Source: Anaerolineales bacterium (lineage in GTDB: Bacteria > Chloroflexota > Anaerolineae > Anaerolineales > UBA4823). From it: a stretch of 57,472 nt of DNA. A program made the position numbers and the translations under genes. The notes beneath the pieces are model-generated. The model worked only from the letters and a program-made list of their open reading frames with translations. It had not been told where the DNA came from and ran no database searches. The stretch's first letter is position 1. Every line of letters begins with the position of its first letter. Shown piece after piece: positions 1 to 8,983 of this stretch. Where the stretch lies: the NCBI GenBank assembly GCA_016935755.1, contig JAFGQI010000100.1:1-57472 (forward strand), read 5' to 3'.

Positions 1-1097
1 AGCTGGACATGCTCGATGCGGTGGCGCAGGGGTTTCTGCGCTGGAAACCGGCTGCGCTCAAGCTGGCGCAGGTTGGCAAAGGCCTCCAGCACCTCGTGGT
101 TGGCGCGGTCGCCGATGGCATGCACTGCCAGGGGCAGGCCGTTTTCCACGGCGACTTTGCCATGCTCATACAGCTCCTCGGCGTCCATGAAGAGCATGCC
201 GCGGTTATCAGGCTCGTCCAGGAAGGGCTGGAACATGGCGGCGGTGTGCGGGCCCAGAGCGCCATCCATAAAGGCCTTCACCTGCCCGATGCGCAGGTAA
301 TCATCGCCAAAGCCCGAACGCAGCCCCAGTTCAGCCGCCAGGGGTAAATCTTCCAGCGGGATGCTCTTGAGCACCCGCAGGCGCAGCTCACCGCTCTGAT
401 GCAGCAGCTGCAGGGCAGCGAAGCTGCGGCGGCGGTCGAAATCGTGCACGCCGGTCAGCCCCACGCTCCATAAATACGGCAGCGCCTGGCGGATCGCCTG
501 GGCGACCTGCTCGACGGAGGGTTCAGGCACAGCCGCTCCCACCAGTTCCATCGCGCTTTCAAACAGAATACCGTCCAGCTGACCATGAGCATCTCGCCCC
601 AGGCGGCCCCCGGCAGGGTCGGGTGTGGCCGCGCTCAACCCCGCCAGGCGCAGCGCCAGGCTGTTGGCCCAGGCAGCGTGCAGCGACTTGGCGGTCAGGT
701 AGACCGGGTGATCGGGCGCGACTGCGTCCAGGTCAGCCGCGCTGCCGAAGGACTCCGGCCAGCTGTTCTGGTTCCAGCCGTGCCCCAATACCCACTCCCC
801 AGGAGGAGCAGACTGCGCCCGCTCGGCTACCCGCCGCAGGCATTCCTGGCGGGTGCTGGTTTCGCAGTCCACTTTCCGCAAGCCTAAGGAGGTGTATTCC
901 ATGTGCAGGTGGGCATCGGTCAGGCCGGGGATGATCACCTTGCCGCCCAGATCCTGGCCCTCCAGGCGAGGATATTCACGGCGCAGCTGATCCACCTGGC
1001 CCAGCGCCAGGATGCGTTCTCCGTCGATCACCATCGCCGAGGCGAGAGGCTTGTGGGGATCAAGGGTATAAATTATGGCATTGTAGAGCAATTTCAA
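1..1097 (-). CDS. Amidohydrolase family 3 (YtcJ-like), C-terminus cut by window edge
   Basis: Metal-dependent hydrolase of the YtcJ-type amidohydrolase superfamily; the substrate cannot be read from sequence. The reading frame stays open to the left edge, so only about the first 365 codons are present. The N-terminal beta-sandwich segment is followed by the metal-binding motif GLTDAHLHM (His63, His65) and, further on, LAVHAIGDRANHEVLEAF, typical of the family. I chose the TTG at 1097-1095 because GGAGG lies seven bases upstream and translation from there starts MKLLYNAIIYTLDP, the usual first strand. It lies 78 bp downstream of parB on the same strand, so it may be co-transcribed, but no promoter was convincing in the gap. 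Confidence 0.85.
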   Translation of the reverse strand, partial: MKLLYNAIIYTLDPHKPLASAMVIDGERILALGQVDQLRREYPRLEGQDLGGKVIIPGLTDAHLHMEYTSLGLRKVDCETSTRQECLRRVAERAQSAPPGEWVLGHGWNQNSWPESFGSAADLDAVAPDHPVYLTAKSLHAAWANSLALRLAGLSAATPDPAGGRLGRDAHGQLDGILFESAMELVGAAVPEPSVEQVAQAIRQALPYLWSVGLTGVHDFDRRRSFAALQLLHQSGELRLRVLKSIPLEDLPLAAELGLRSGFGDDYLRIGQVKAFMDGALGPHTAAMFQPFLDEPDNRGMLFMDAEELYEHGKVAVENGLPLAVHAIGDRANHEVLEAFANLRQLERSRFPAQKPLRHRIEHVQ

Positions 1098-1134
1098 GGG
1101 TGAACCTCCGGGAATATTAACTTGAAAAACTGAC

Positions 1135-1163
1135 AACGGATTTTTAGAACGGATTTAACGGAT
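1135..1163. repeat. Three short direct repeats of AACGGAT(TT)
   Basis: AACGGATTT occurs at 1135-1143 and 1148-1156 and AACGGAT again at 1157-1163, in the 78-bp gap between parB and the amidohydrolase. It may be a small intergenic repeat element; no function can be assigned. Confidence 0.5.
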
Positions 1164-1175
1164 GGGCAGCTTATT

Positions 1176-2083
1176 CTATTCCTGATCGCCCAGCAGGCGG
1201 GTGACCAGGGCATCCAGCTCTTCGTCGGAATAATAATGGATCACCAGCGTACCGCCCTGGCGGAGCCTGTCCCGGCTGCGGCGCGGGTTCAGGCTGACGC
1301 GCGTCCCCAGCGAGGCCTGCAGCCTTTCCTGTAGGGCGGTGATTTCGGCGGGCAGGGCGGCAGGCAGCACGGCGGGCGGCTTTTCGCCGCTGAGACGCCG
1401 CGCCAGTTCCTCCGTCTGGCGCACATTCAGCCCCAGCTTCAGGATGGTCTGCAGGGCGGCGGCCTGGGCCTGCGGCGTGGCGAGCGCTAACAGGGCGCGG
1501 GCGTGGCCCTCGCTGATCTGACTCGCAGCCAGGGCCTGCTGCACGCTGGGCGGCAGCTTGAGCAGGCGCAGGGTGTTGGTCACGGCGGCGCGGCTCTTGC
1601 CCACCTGGGCGGCAATCTGCTCGTGGGATAGGCTGAAATCTTCCGCCAGCTGGCGGTAGGCTTCGGCGGCTTCCAGCGGGCCGAGATCGGCGCGCTGCAC
1701 GTTCTCGATCAGCGCCATCTCCAGGCGCTGCAGGTCGCTGGCCTCACGCACCATGCAAGGCACGGTGGCCAGCCCGGCCTGGCGGGCGGCCTGCAGGCGC
1801 CGCTCACCGGCGATCAGAATATACCGGCCCGGTTCATCTCCCGGCGTGACAATCAGCGGCTGCAGGATGCCATGCATGCGGATCGAATCCGCCAGTTCGT
1901 TCATCTCTTCGGGATCGAAGCGGGTGCGCGGCTGGCGGGGGTTGGGCGCGATCCGCCCGACCGGCAGTTCCTCCACCCCGGATTCGCGCTGAAACGAGGC
2001 CTCGCCAGCAGGCTCGGCCCCAGGGATGAGGGCATCCAGGCCGCGTCCCAACCCGGATTTACGGCGGTGACTCGCTCCTGCGC

Positions 2084-2087
<4 letters not shown>
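1176..2087 (-). CDS. parB: ParB/Spo0J-type chromosome partitioning protein
   Basis: DNA-binding CTP switch that loads at parS sites and works with ParA in chromosome segregation. The 303-residue protein begins with the common basic tail (KSGLGRGLDALIPG), followed by the ParB nuclease-like domain at about 37-125 with the CTP-binding box GERRLQAAR and ENVQRADL, then a helix-turn-helix (LSHEQIAAQVGKSRAAVTN) and a C-terminal dimerisation domain. Length is normal for Spo0J. Its ATG overlaps the parA stop as ATGA (2087-2084), so the two are translationally coupled. I did not find a perfect parS palindrome in the window. Confidence 0.96.
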
Positions 2088-2893
<806 letters not shown>

Positions 2894-2905
2894 CACCCTG
2901 CTTTC

Positions 2906-3754
2906 CTATAATACTTCCACCATGCAAGCGCTGACTTCATCCTGAGTAGGAATACCAGCCAACCCTGGGCGAGTGACAGAAAAGGCGCTCAGCTGGGTGG
3001 CAAAACGCGCCGCCTCCCAGGGATCGCGGGTGGTATGCAGGCGGAAGAAGAAAGCCGCAGCAAAGATATCCCCGGCTCCGGTAGCATCCACTTCTTCAAC
3101 GGCTGGCGGGCGGAAGCGGCGCACATCGCCATTCCAGAACAGCCGCGCCCCCTGGCTGGCTTCAGTGACTGCCATGACATGACAGAAGGCAGCCATATCT
3201 TCGATGCGTTCCTCGTCATCAGCAACATCCTCGATGCTCAGCACGGTTCCCCCGCAGTATTGAAGAACGAAGGAAGCCTCAGGCCAATCAGTGGGATATA
3301 CCTTTCCATCGTCATCCCAACCGCGCAGCCAACCCTGTGGTGTCAGGCAGAGCAGCGAATCGGGAAAGTTGCGCACCAGGGCTGGCTCGACTTCCTGCGC
3401 CACTGGCCCAAGATGAACGATGGGCGTACTGCGCCAGGGCTCGGGAATATGATAATAGTCCAGGCGAGGGGCCGCGGCGCGGATATACTGCACCCGACCA
3501 TCAGGGGTTTGTATATTTTCAAAGGTTGTGCTTTGTTCAGCCGGGAAGCTGGCAACCGGGATGCCGCTGAGCGGACCCAGAGGCAGCTCTGCGCCCCAGG
3601 AGGTGACCACCCCCACCCGCAGACCCAAGGCCCGGGCGGTCAGGGCAGCGTAAGTAGCCGTGCCTCCCAGGCGCAGCCCCTGCGGCGTGAGATCTACGGT
3701 GATGTGGCCGACTACCAGGTAATCGATCGGTTCGAGCGGTGTGATCTGCAGCAT
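2906..3754 (-). CDS. PfkB-family carbohydrate/nucleoside kinase
   Basis: Ribokinase-type small-molecule kinase of unknown substrate, 282 residues. The N-terminal strand LEPIDYLVVGHITVDLT is followed by the glycine-rich LGGTATYAALTARALGLRV, and the PfkB signature EVDATGAGDIFAAAFF near residue 235 holds the anion hole and catalytic Asp. The frame extends upstream to 3868, but I place the start at ATG 3754, where the family alignment begins. No Shine-Dalgarno is visible there; instead a TATAAT box lies exactly six bases upstream, which would put the transcription start on the A of ATG. It heads the parA-parB transcript. Family assignment is firm, substrate is open. Confidence 0.88.
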   Translation of the reverse strand: MLQITPLEPIDYLVVGHITVDLTPQGLRLGGTATYAALTARALGLRVGVVTSWGAELPLGPLSGIPVASFPAEQSTTFENIQTPDGRVQYIRAAAPRLDYYHIPEPWRSTPIVHLGPVAQEVEPALVRNFPDSLLCLTPQGWLRGWDDDGKVYPTDWPEASFVLQYCGGTVLSIEDVADDEERIEDMAAFCHVMAVTEASQGARLFWNGDVRRFRPPAVEEVDATGAGDIFAAAFFFRLHTTRDPWEAARFATQLSAFSVTRPGLAGIPTQDEVSACMVEVL

Positions 3755-3760
3755 GGTTTG

Positions 3761-3766
3761 ATTATA
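3761..3766 (-). promoter_or_regulatory. Consensus -10 box giving a probable leaderless mRNA for the PfkB kinase
   Basis: TATAAT on the minus strand ends six bases before ATG 3754. With the usual 6-7 nt between -10 box and start of transcription, the mRNA would begin at the start codon. No good -35 hexamer is seen 16-18 bp upstream. Confidence 0.6.
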
Positions 3767-3860
3767 CCTGAGAAACATATAACCGGTATGCCTGGCGTAC
3801 ATACACCAGCGGAGGTGATTATCGTTCACAAGTACCATTCCCTTGCCATCTACGGCCAGC

Positions 3861-3959
3861 GACAGCACGACCAGCGAGCGGCGCTACCGCGCCTGGGGCG
3901 AGACCCGGTTCACCAACGGAACCACGCCCACGAACTACCGCTATACCTGTCAGCGCTAA
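3861..3959 (+). pseudogene. Decayed RHS/YD-repeat core fragment
   Basis: In the plus-strand frame of position 3885 the sequence reads RRYRAWGETRFTNGTTPTN then YRYTCQR followed by TAA at 3957-3959. This matches the conserved RHS-associated core (pattern YRxWGETRyxxGttPTxYxYTGQR) that precedes the toxin junction in RHS/YD-repeat proteins, with the Gly of YTGQR replaced by Cys. After the stop the frame continues AEALGLDFLDAF, resembling the next family segment (EAxLGLYfY). Upstream residues (TASDSTTSE) resemble a worn HLGSxSxTTD segment. There is no start codon, ribosome site or rest of the gene, so it is a relic in the gap between pfkB and rplS. Confidence 0.6.
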
Positions 3960-4019
3960 GCCGAGGCGTTGGGGTTGGATTTTCTAGATGCATTCGCCCT
4001 ATGAAATTCAGTTCCAGCC

Positions 4020-4047
4020 TTGCATAAATTAAGCCTCATGGTATAAT
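4020..4047 (+). promoter_or_regulatory. Promoter of rplS
   Basis: TTGCAT (4020-4025), a 16-bp spacer and a perfect TATAAT (4042-4047). Transcription should start near 4054, leaving a leader of about 80 nt. The rest of the 3755-4134 gap holds the RHS relic and otherwise nothing I can recognise. Confidence 0.8.
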
Positions 4048-4057
4048 ACCTGACCGC

Positions 4058-4082
4058 GCCGCCAATGGCGGCTTTGTCTTGT
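4058..4082 (+). promoter_or_regulatory. Leader hairpin upstream of rplS
   Basis: GCCGCC (4058-4063), loop AAT, GGCGGC (4067-4072), followed by a T-rich tail TTTGTCTTGT. It sits at the very 5' end of the predicted rplS leader. It resembles a weak attenuator and could mediate autogenous control by L19, as known for several ribosomal-protein leaders; that role is inference. Confidence 0.5.
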
Positions 4083-4134
4083 ATATCGCTGAACAGTACA
4101 AGGTATCTTTGATAGAAATGTAAGGATCAGAGCA

Positions 4135-4482
4135 ATGGAAGATTTTGTGAAAGCCGTTGAGGCCCCCGTAAACCCCAATATCCCCGACCTGCGCCCTGGC
4201 GATGTCGTAAAGGTCTTTCTGCGCATCAAGGAAGGCGCGAATGAACGCACCCAGGAGTTCCGCGGCACCATTATCCGCCTGCGCAACAGCGGAAACAACC
4301 ATAATTTCACCGTCCGGCGCGTAGCCAGCAATGGCATCGGCGTTGAACGCACTTTCCTGACCCGCTCCCCGCGGGTGGAAAAAGTGCTGGTCGAGCGCCA
4401 CTCGAAAGTCCGCCGGGCGCAGCTGTATTACCTGCGCGAGCGCACTGGCAAGAGCGCCCGCCTCAAACAGAAGTTCTCATAA
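4135..4482 (+). CDS. rplS: 50S ribosomal protein L19
   Basis: Component of the large ribosomal subunit near the 30S interface. The 115 residues match the L19 family throughout: PDLRPGDVVKVFLRIKEG, ERTQEFRGTIIRLRNSG, FTVRRVASNGIGVERTF and KVRRAQLYYLRERTGKSAR. Length is normal. AAGGAT eight bases ahead of ATG 4135 serves as ribosome site. It has its own promoter and a strong terminator directly downstream, so it is monocistronic, unlike the rimM-trmD-rplS operon of many bacteria. Confidence 0.98.
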   Translation: MEDFVKAVEAPVNPNIPDLRPGDVVKVFLRIKEGANERTQEFRGTIIRLRNSGNNHNFTVRRVASNGIGVERTFLTRSPRVEKVLVERHSKVRRAQLYYLRERTGKSARLKQKFS

Positions 4483-4502
4483 CCCGGAAGTCCTCCCAAC
4501 CG

Positions 4503-4542
4503 GGGCGCAGTCACCAAGGTGCTGCGCCCTTTTGTTGTTTTT
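4503..4542 (+). terminator. Rho-independent terminator after rplS
   Basis: Stem GGGCGCAG (4503-4510) with CTGCGCCC (4522-4529), inner CACC/GGTG pairing, and the tract TTTTGTTGTTTTT. Confidence 0.85.
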
Positions 4543-4557
4543 CAGGCGGAACACTTT

Positions 4558-5289
4558 ATGACTATTCCCATCATCGGAGTGACCTCTTTCCGTGAACTGA
4601 ATAAATCCGGCAACCCGCAGTTCTCGGTTGGTCAGAGCTATACTTCCTCCCTGGAGCGAGCCGGAGCCTGCCCGCTGATCATCCCGCTGGAACTGTCCGA
4701 AGCGATGCTCGACTCTCTGCTGCTCCGGCTGGATGGCATGCTGTTCACCGGGGGCGGCGATGTGCATCCCTCCGCCTACGGGAGCCAGGATCACCCCAAG
4801 GTGGCGGGAGTGGATCCCGACCGCGACCGGGTGGAAATCCACCTGCTGCGCCGGGTGGTAGAAGCCGGGCTGCCCTTCCTGGGCATCTGCCGCGGCCTGC
4901 AGCTGATCAACATCGCCCTGGGTGGAACCATTTACGAGGATATCTTCGACCAGCGCCCGGCCTCGCTGCAGCATTCTAACCCCGACCGGCCGCGTGATTA
5001 CCTGGCTCACTCGATCCAGGTCACCCAGGATAGCCAAATCAAGCAGATCCTGGGCAGCGACCACCTGGAGGTGAACAGCTTCCACCACCAGGGCATCCGC
5101 GATCTGGCTAATGGGCTGATAGAAACCGCCCACGCCCCGGATGGGGTGATCGAAGCCTTTGAACTGCCGGGCTATGATTTCGGACTGGCGGTGCAGTGGC
5201 ATCCGGAGTGCCTGCAGGAGCACCCCCCGATGCGGGCGCTCTTCTCTGCTCTGACGCAAGCCTGCCAGGTGAAGGAGCATGCCGCCTGA
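4558..5289 (+). CDS. Class I glutamine-amidotransferase-like hydrolase (peptidase C26, PuuD-like)
   Basis: Hydrolase of the gamma-glutamyl-GABA hydrolase group, 243 residues. The nucleophile elbow LGICRGLQLIN places catalytic Cys at 111, and the His-Glu pair is in VQWHPE (His215). GGGDVHPSAYG and HSNPDRPRDYLAHSI are family features. ATG 4558 is chosen because the alignment starts MTIPIIGVTSFREL and AGGCGGA lies upstream; the frame is open further left but that runs through the rplS terminator. Its end overlaps murI by 11 bp. The actual gamma-glutamyl substrate is unknown; next to murI, a role in handling glutamyl amides is possible but unproven. Confidence 0.9.
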   Translation: MTIPIIGVTSFRELNKSGNPQFSVGQSYTSSLERAGACPLIIPLELSEAMLDSLLLRLDGMLFTGGGDVHPSAYGSQDHPKVAGVDPDRDRVEIHLLRRVVEAGLPFLGICRGLQLINIALGGTIYEDIFDQRPASLQHSNPDRPRDYLAHSIQVTQDSQIKQILGSDHLEVNSFHHQGIRDLANGLIETAHAPDGVIEAFELPGYDFGLAVQWHPECLQEHPPMRALFSALTQACQVKEHAA

Positions 5290-6115
5290 TCCAGGCTCAC
5301 CGGTAGGCGTGTTCGATTCAGGCGTGGGCGGCCTGTCTGTGCTGCGCCACCTCTGGAGCGAACTGCCGCATGAAGAGGTGATTTTCTTCGCCGACCAGGC
5401 GCACGTGCCTTACGGACCGCGCCCCCTGGAGCAAGTGCGCCAGTTTTCAGTCGAAATCACCCGCTGGCTGCTGGCGCGGGGGGCAAAGCTGATCGTGGTC
5501 GCCTGCAATACCGCCTCTGCCGCGGCGCTGCACCATCTGCGCCAGGTTTTTCCCGAGACTCCCTTCGTGGGCATGGAACCAGCGGTCAAACCCGCCGCCG
5601 AGAGCACTCGCAGCGGTCGGGTGGGCGTGCTGGCAACCCCGGCTACCTTCCAGGGCGAATTGTACGCCTCGGTGGTGGAGCGCTTTGCCGCCGGCGTCCA
5701 GCTGATGACCCATACCTGCCCTGGTCTGGTCGCGCAGATCGAGGCCGGGCAGCTGGATACTCCCAAGACGCGCCGCATCCTGGAAGAAGCCCTGCAGCCC
5801 ATGCTGGCTGCAGGCATCGACACGGTGGTGCTGGGCTGCACCCATTACCCCTTCGTCATACCATTGATTGAGGAAATTGCCGGCCCTGGGGTGCGCGTGA
5901 TTGACCCTGCTCCCGCCATCGCCCGCCAGGCGCGGCGGCTGCTGGTCGAGCGCGGCTGGCTGTCCTCGGCGCGGGAGAGCCGCCCTCCCCACCCGTGCAC
6001 CCGCTTCCTGACCACTGGCGATCCCCGGAAGTTGGAGGCGCAGCTGCCCAAATTACTGGGCATCAGCGCATCTGTAGATCAAATTAACTTTTCCGAACCG
6101 CCTGGCCCGGCTTAG
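5279..6115 (+). CDS. murI: Glutamate racemase
   Basis: Interconverts L- and D-glutamate, supplying D-Glu for peptidoglycan. The 278-residue protein has the N-terminal motif VGVFDSGVGGLSVL with its Asp and Ser, the first catalytic Cys in VVACNTASA (Cys76) and the second in VLGCTHYPF (Cys187), with the spacing expected for a racemase. ATG 5279 overlaps the upstream hydrolase by 11 bp (different frame), implying coupling; AAGGAG is just upstream. Its last 4 bp overlap the end of the convergent PNPOx-like gene. Presence of murI argues that this lineage makes a peptidoglycan wall. Confidence 0.96.
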   Translation: MPPDPGSPVGVFDSGVGGLSVLRHLWSELPHEEVIFFADQAHVPYGPRPLEQVRQFSVEITRWLLARGAKLIVVACNTASAAALHHLRQVFPETPFVGMEPAVKPAAESTRSGRVGVLATPATFQGELYASVVERFAAGVQLMTHTCPGLVAQIEAGQLDTPKTRRILEEALQPMLAAGIDTVVLGCTHYPFVIPLIEEIAGPGVRVIDPAPAIARQARRLLVERGWLSSARESRPPHPCTRFLTTGDPRKLEAQLPKLLGISASVDQINFSEPPGPA

Positions 6116-6681
6116 GTAGGATCTGCCAATGGGGGCCAGTCGGAGCTTTGCCTGGCGCGCTCAGGCCAGCTGCGCTTGCCGCTCCAGCTGTCAATCGCGA
6201 TGGCGAAGACCGCGGTTGGCTTCAATTCAGAGTCGGCAATTGGGCGGTAGTGCACCCCTGGCTGCATCCCCGGAAAATACTTATCAATCAGCCCATATAG
6301 GGCGCGGCGCTGCTCTTCCGGATCATCAATCAACCGGATGCGGCCAAAAGCCACCACACTCTCATACTGCATACTGAACTCCACAGCCACGTTGGATGGC
6401 AGCAGCGCCCCCATCTGGCTGGCTTCGAAGCACACTTCCGGGAAGCGCTCGCTGTTGGCGCGCAGCCGGCCGACTGTGCTGGTATGGAAGTAAATTTCAT
6501 GCCTCTCGGGGTCATACCAGAATAAATTGGGGGTGATAAAGGGCTGGTTTTCCCAGCGCGTGGCGATATGCCCGATCTGAGCGGAAGCCAGGAACTGGCG
6601 AATCCAGGCGTCATCGCAGGCGCGATCAGCTTTTCGCATCGCATTTGGGGGTGTCTTATCCAGACTATAATCTCGGGGCAT
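6112..6681 (-). CDS. Pyridoxamine-5'-phosphate-oxidase-fold flavin-binding protein
   Basis: 189-residue member of the split-barrel PNPOx-like group (nimA/HugZ-like subfamilies), normally dimeric and FMN or F420 binding. Visible are IRQFLASAQIGHIATRW, the strand ITPNLFWYDPERHEIYFHTS and the charged VGRLRANSERFPEVCFEAS, which form the usual barrel and phosphate contacts. Function could be an FMN-dependent reductase of nitro or quinone compounds, but the substrate is not readable. AAGGAG stands 13 bases before ATG 6681, a long spacing, so a start further inside is possible. It is convergent with murI and overlaps it by 4 bp. Confidence 0.75.
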   Translation of the reverse strand: MPRDYSLDKTPPNAMRKADRACDDAWIRQFLASAQIGHIATRWENQPFITPNLFWYDPERHEIYFHTSTVGRLRANSERFPEVCFEASQMGALLPSNVAVEFSMQYESVVAFGRIRLIDDPEEQRRALYGLIDKYFPGMQPGVHYRPIADSELKPTAVFAIAIDSWSGKRSWPERARQSSDWPPLADPT

Positions 6682-6760
6682 GTTTCACTCGAACTCCTTC
6701 TCTGTACAGACACATAAACGCCAGACACTGGATGGCTTGACGCCGATCACTTTTTTTTCT

Positions 6761-8965
6761 TCATACTTTCGATCCGTGCTGATTGTTGATCAAATAGTGC
6801 AGACGCAATAAGTTCAGCTCGTCAAATCCGATCTCGGCGTTCAGCGCATCGAAAATCGGGCGAAGGGTGGCTGTGCCATACTGATGGAATGCTGACAGTA
6901 CCCTCTCCTGCTGCTGAGCGGTCAAACAAGATAACGCTTGAAATTTTTCTCCCCCAAGCAAAGAGTTACCAGCCAATATAAACTGGTATAGATGGCTCAG
7001 AATCGTGGATTGTTTTACATCATAATCCGCCATCAGTTCTGGGATCGATCTCCCATTCTGGTAAGCCCGCCCAACCTCGATATACCTTCTCACCTTCCCA
7101 GGTTTGGTTAAAACCCGCGCTCCACGCCTGTCCAAGCGTGCGCGATCAACCAGCTTCCGCTCCTGGCAGTAGGGCAGGAGCACATCCAGGAAGGCCTGCC
7201 CATAATGGGCCAGCTTCACCTGCCCGATGCCATTAATCTGCTCCAGGCTGTTCATGGACTGGGGGAAATAGGCTGCCATCTCTACCAGGGTCTTATCGGA
7301 AAAGATAATAAACGGCGGCAGCCTGGAGGCGTCCGCCAGCTGTTTGCGTTTTCTACGCAAGCGCTCGAACAGCTCATGGTCATAATCTGGCGCGCCAGGG
7401 ACTTCACTCTCGCGCGGCTCTGCTTCGGCTTCCCTGGCTGGCGCCCGGCGCAGAGAAGCCAGCAAGGGCTGTTTGCTTTTCAGCCACTCATAGGCGGCCG
7501 GAGACAGCTTGAGTACCCTGAATTCCGTCTCCTGGGTCAACAGCCCGCGCTGCACCAGGAGGCGCGCCAGGCTCAGCCATTCCTTTCGCGAAAGCTCTGT
7601 CCCGATGCCGAATGTAGATAAGCTTTGATGGCCGCGCTGCTGCACCTTTTCATCCAGAATACCCATTAATACATGCGTGATATACGTCGCCCCGTAGCGC
7701 TCTCCGGTGCGTTTGACACACGAGATGAACTTCTGTGCTGGGATGGTGACATCTTCTTGATTACCCTGTTGGCCGCGGCAGTTGTCACACATAGCGCAGT
7801 TTTCAACGGTGTAGGTCTCACCAAAGTGCGCCAGGAGCGGCGCCCGGCGGCAGGCAGAGGTTTCTGCCATGTCGGTCAGCGCTCGTAAATGCATCCGGGC
7901 TGCACTGCGTTCTGGTTCATCCTTCTGGTCAATAAAGTGAAGCTGCTTCTTCGTGTCGGCGTAGCTGTAAAGCAGTAAGCAGTGAGAGGGTAAACCATCC
8001 CGTCCGGCGCGGCCAATTTCCTGGTAATAGCCCTCCAGGCTCTTGGGCAGGTCATAGTGAATGACAAAACGCACGTTGGGTTTATTGATCCCCATGCCAA
8101 AGGCGATGGTAGCAATCATAATCTGCACATCATCGTGGATGAACGCCTCCTGGTTCTGCTGGCGTTGTTCGGCATTCAATCCGGCATGGTAGGGGCGGAC
8201 AGAAAAACCGGCCTCAGCCAGATCGACAGCCAGGTCGTCCACCTGCTGGCGGGAAAAGCAATAGATAATCCCTGACTGTTCGGGGAAATTACGCAGAAAA
8301 CGTATCACCTGAGCGGTAGGGTTTTTCTTAGGCAAAACCTCCAGGAACAGATTCTCCCGATTGAAGCTGGTGATGAACTCATCTGCGTCTTGAAAGCCCA
8401 GGGAATTTTTGATATCCAGGCGCACCCGGGGCGTGGCGGTTGCTGTCAGCGCCACACACACCGCCTGGGGAAATTTTTGCCGCACCTGCACCAGCTGGCG
8501 GTATTCAGGGCGAAAATCGTGACCCCATTCGGATATACAGTGGGCCTCATCAATCGCCAGACAATCTACTTTAGCAGATGCCGCCAGAAAAGCCAGGGTA
8601 GCGGGAACCAGCAGACCCTCTGGGGCGATGTAGACCAGGCGCACCTCCCCCTTGCGAATTCGGTCCAGGTTTGCCCGGTGTTCATCATAAGAGAGCGAGC
8701 TGTTGAGGTAGATGGCAGGAATACCCAATTCGTTCAAAGCATCTACCTGATCCTTCATCAGCGAGATGAGCGGGGAAACCACCACCGTGATGCCAGGAAA
8801 TACCAGGGCAGGCAGCTGGTAGCAGAGCGATTTTCCCCCGCCCGTGGGCATGATCATCAAGGTGTCTCGGTGAGCAAGAATATTTTCGATGATCTCCCGC
8901 TGCAGCAGTTTGAACTGCTGGTAGCCAAATACTTCGTGCAGGAGATGATCAATATCCTGGGTCAC
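6761..8965 (-). CDS. recQ: ATP-dependent DNA helicase RecQ
   Basis: 3'-5' superfamily 2 helicase for recombination and fork repair. Residues 1-350 hold the two RecA lobes with Walker A MPTGGGKSLCYQLP (Lys45), DEAH at 139-142 and motif VI QEIGRAGRDG near 315-324. The zinc cysteines are at 372, 390, 393 and 396. A winged helix, an HRDC domain around 520-600 (LPPFIIFSDKTLVEMAAYFP) and a C-terminal helix-turn-helix extension (about 640-734, IPELMADYDVKQSTILSHL) follow. 734 residues is longer than E. coli RecQ because of that extension. Start is GTG 8965 with GGAAAA upstream. The last gene of the minus-strand acyl-CoA block; the functional link is not obvious. Confidence 0.95.
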   Translation of the reverse strand: MTQDIDHLLHEVFGYQQFKLLQREIIENILAHRDTLMIMPTGGGKSLCYQLPALVFPGITVVVSPLISLMKDQVDALNELGIPAIYLNSSLSYDEHRANLDRIRKGEVRLVYIAPEGLLVPATLAFLAASAKVDCLAIDEAHCISEWGHDFRPEYRQLVQVRQKFPQAVCVALTATATPRVRLDIKNSLGFQDADEFITSFNRENLFLEVLPKKNPTAQVIRFLRNFPEQSGIIYCFSRQQVDDLAVDLAEAGFSVRPYHAGLNAEQRQQNQEAFIHDDVQIMIATIAFGMGINKPNVRFVIHYDLPKSLEGYYQEIGRAGRDGLPSHCLLLYSYADTKKQLHFIDQKDEPERSAARMHLRALTDMAETSACRRAPLLAHFGETYTVENCAMCDNCRGQQGNQEDVTIPAQKFISCVKRTGERYGATYITHVLMGILDEKVQQRGHQSLSTFGIGTELSRKEWLSLARLLVQRGLLTQETEFRVLKLSPAAYEWLKSKQPLLASLRRAPAREAEAEPRESEVPGAPDYDHELFERLRRKRKQLADASRLPPFIIFSDKTLVEMAAYFPQSMNSLEQINGIGQVKLAHYGQAFLDVLLPYCQERKLVDRARLDRRGARVLTKPGKVRRYIEVGRAYQNGRSIPELMADYDVKQSTILSHLYQFILAGNSLLGGEKFQALSCLTAQQQERVLSAFHQYGTATLRPIFDALNAEIGFDELNLLRLHYLINNQHGSKV

Positions 8966-8983
8966 AGTGATTTTCCGACGCCA

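Noticed and set aside
3035-4027. Open frame of about 330 codons across pfkB and its upstream gap
   Set aside because: Antisense shadow of pfkB; the part beyond it overlaps the RHS relic in a different frame.
4477-5280. Open frame of about 267 codons opposite the C26 hydrolase
   Set aside because: Antisense shadow; its end runs through the rplS terminator.
6681-6696. TGTTTCAC followed by a partial second half, like a parS site, about 4 kb from parAB
   Set aside because: Only about 11 of 16 positions match the palindrome and it overlaps a start codon.
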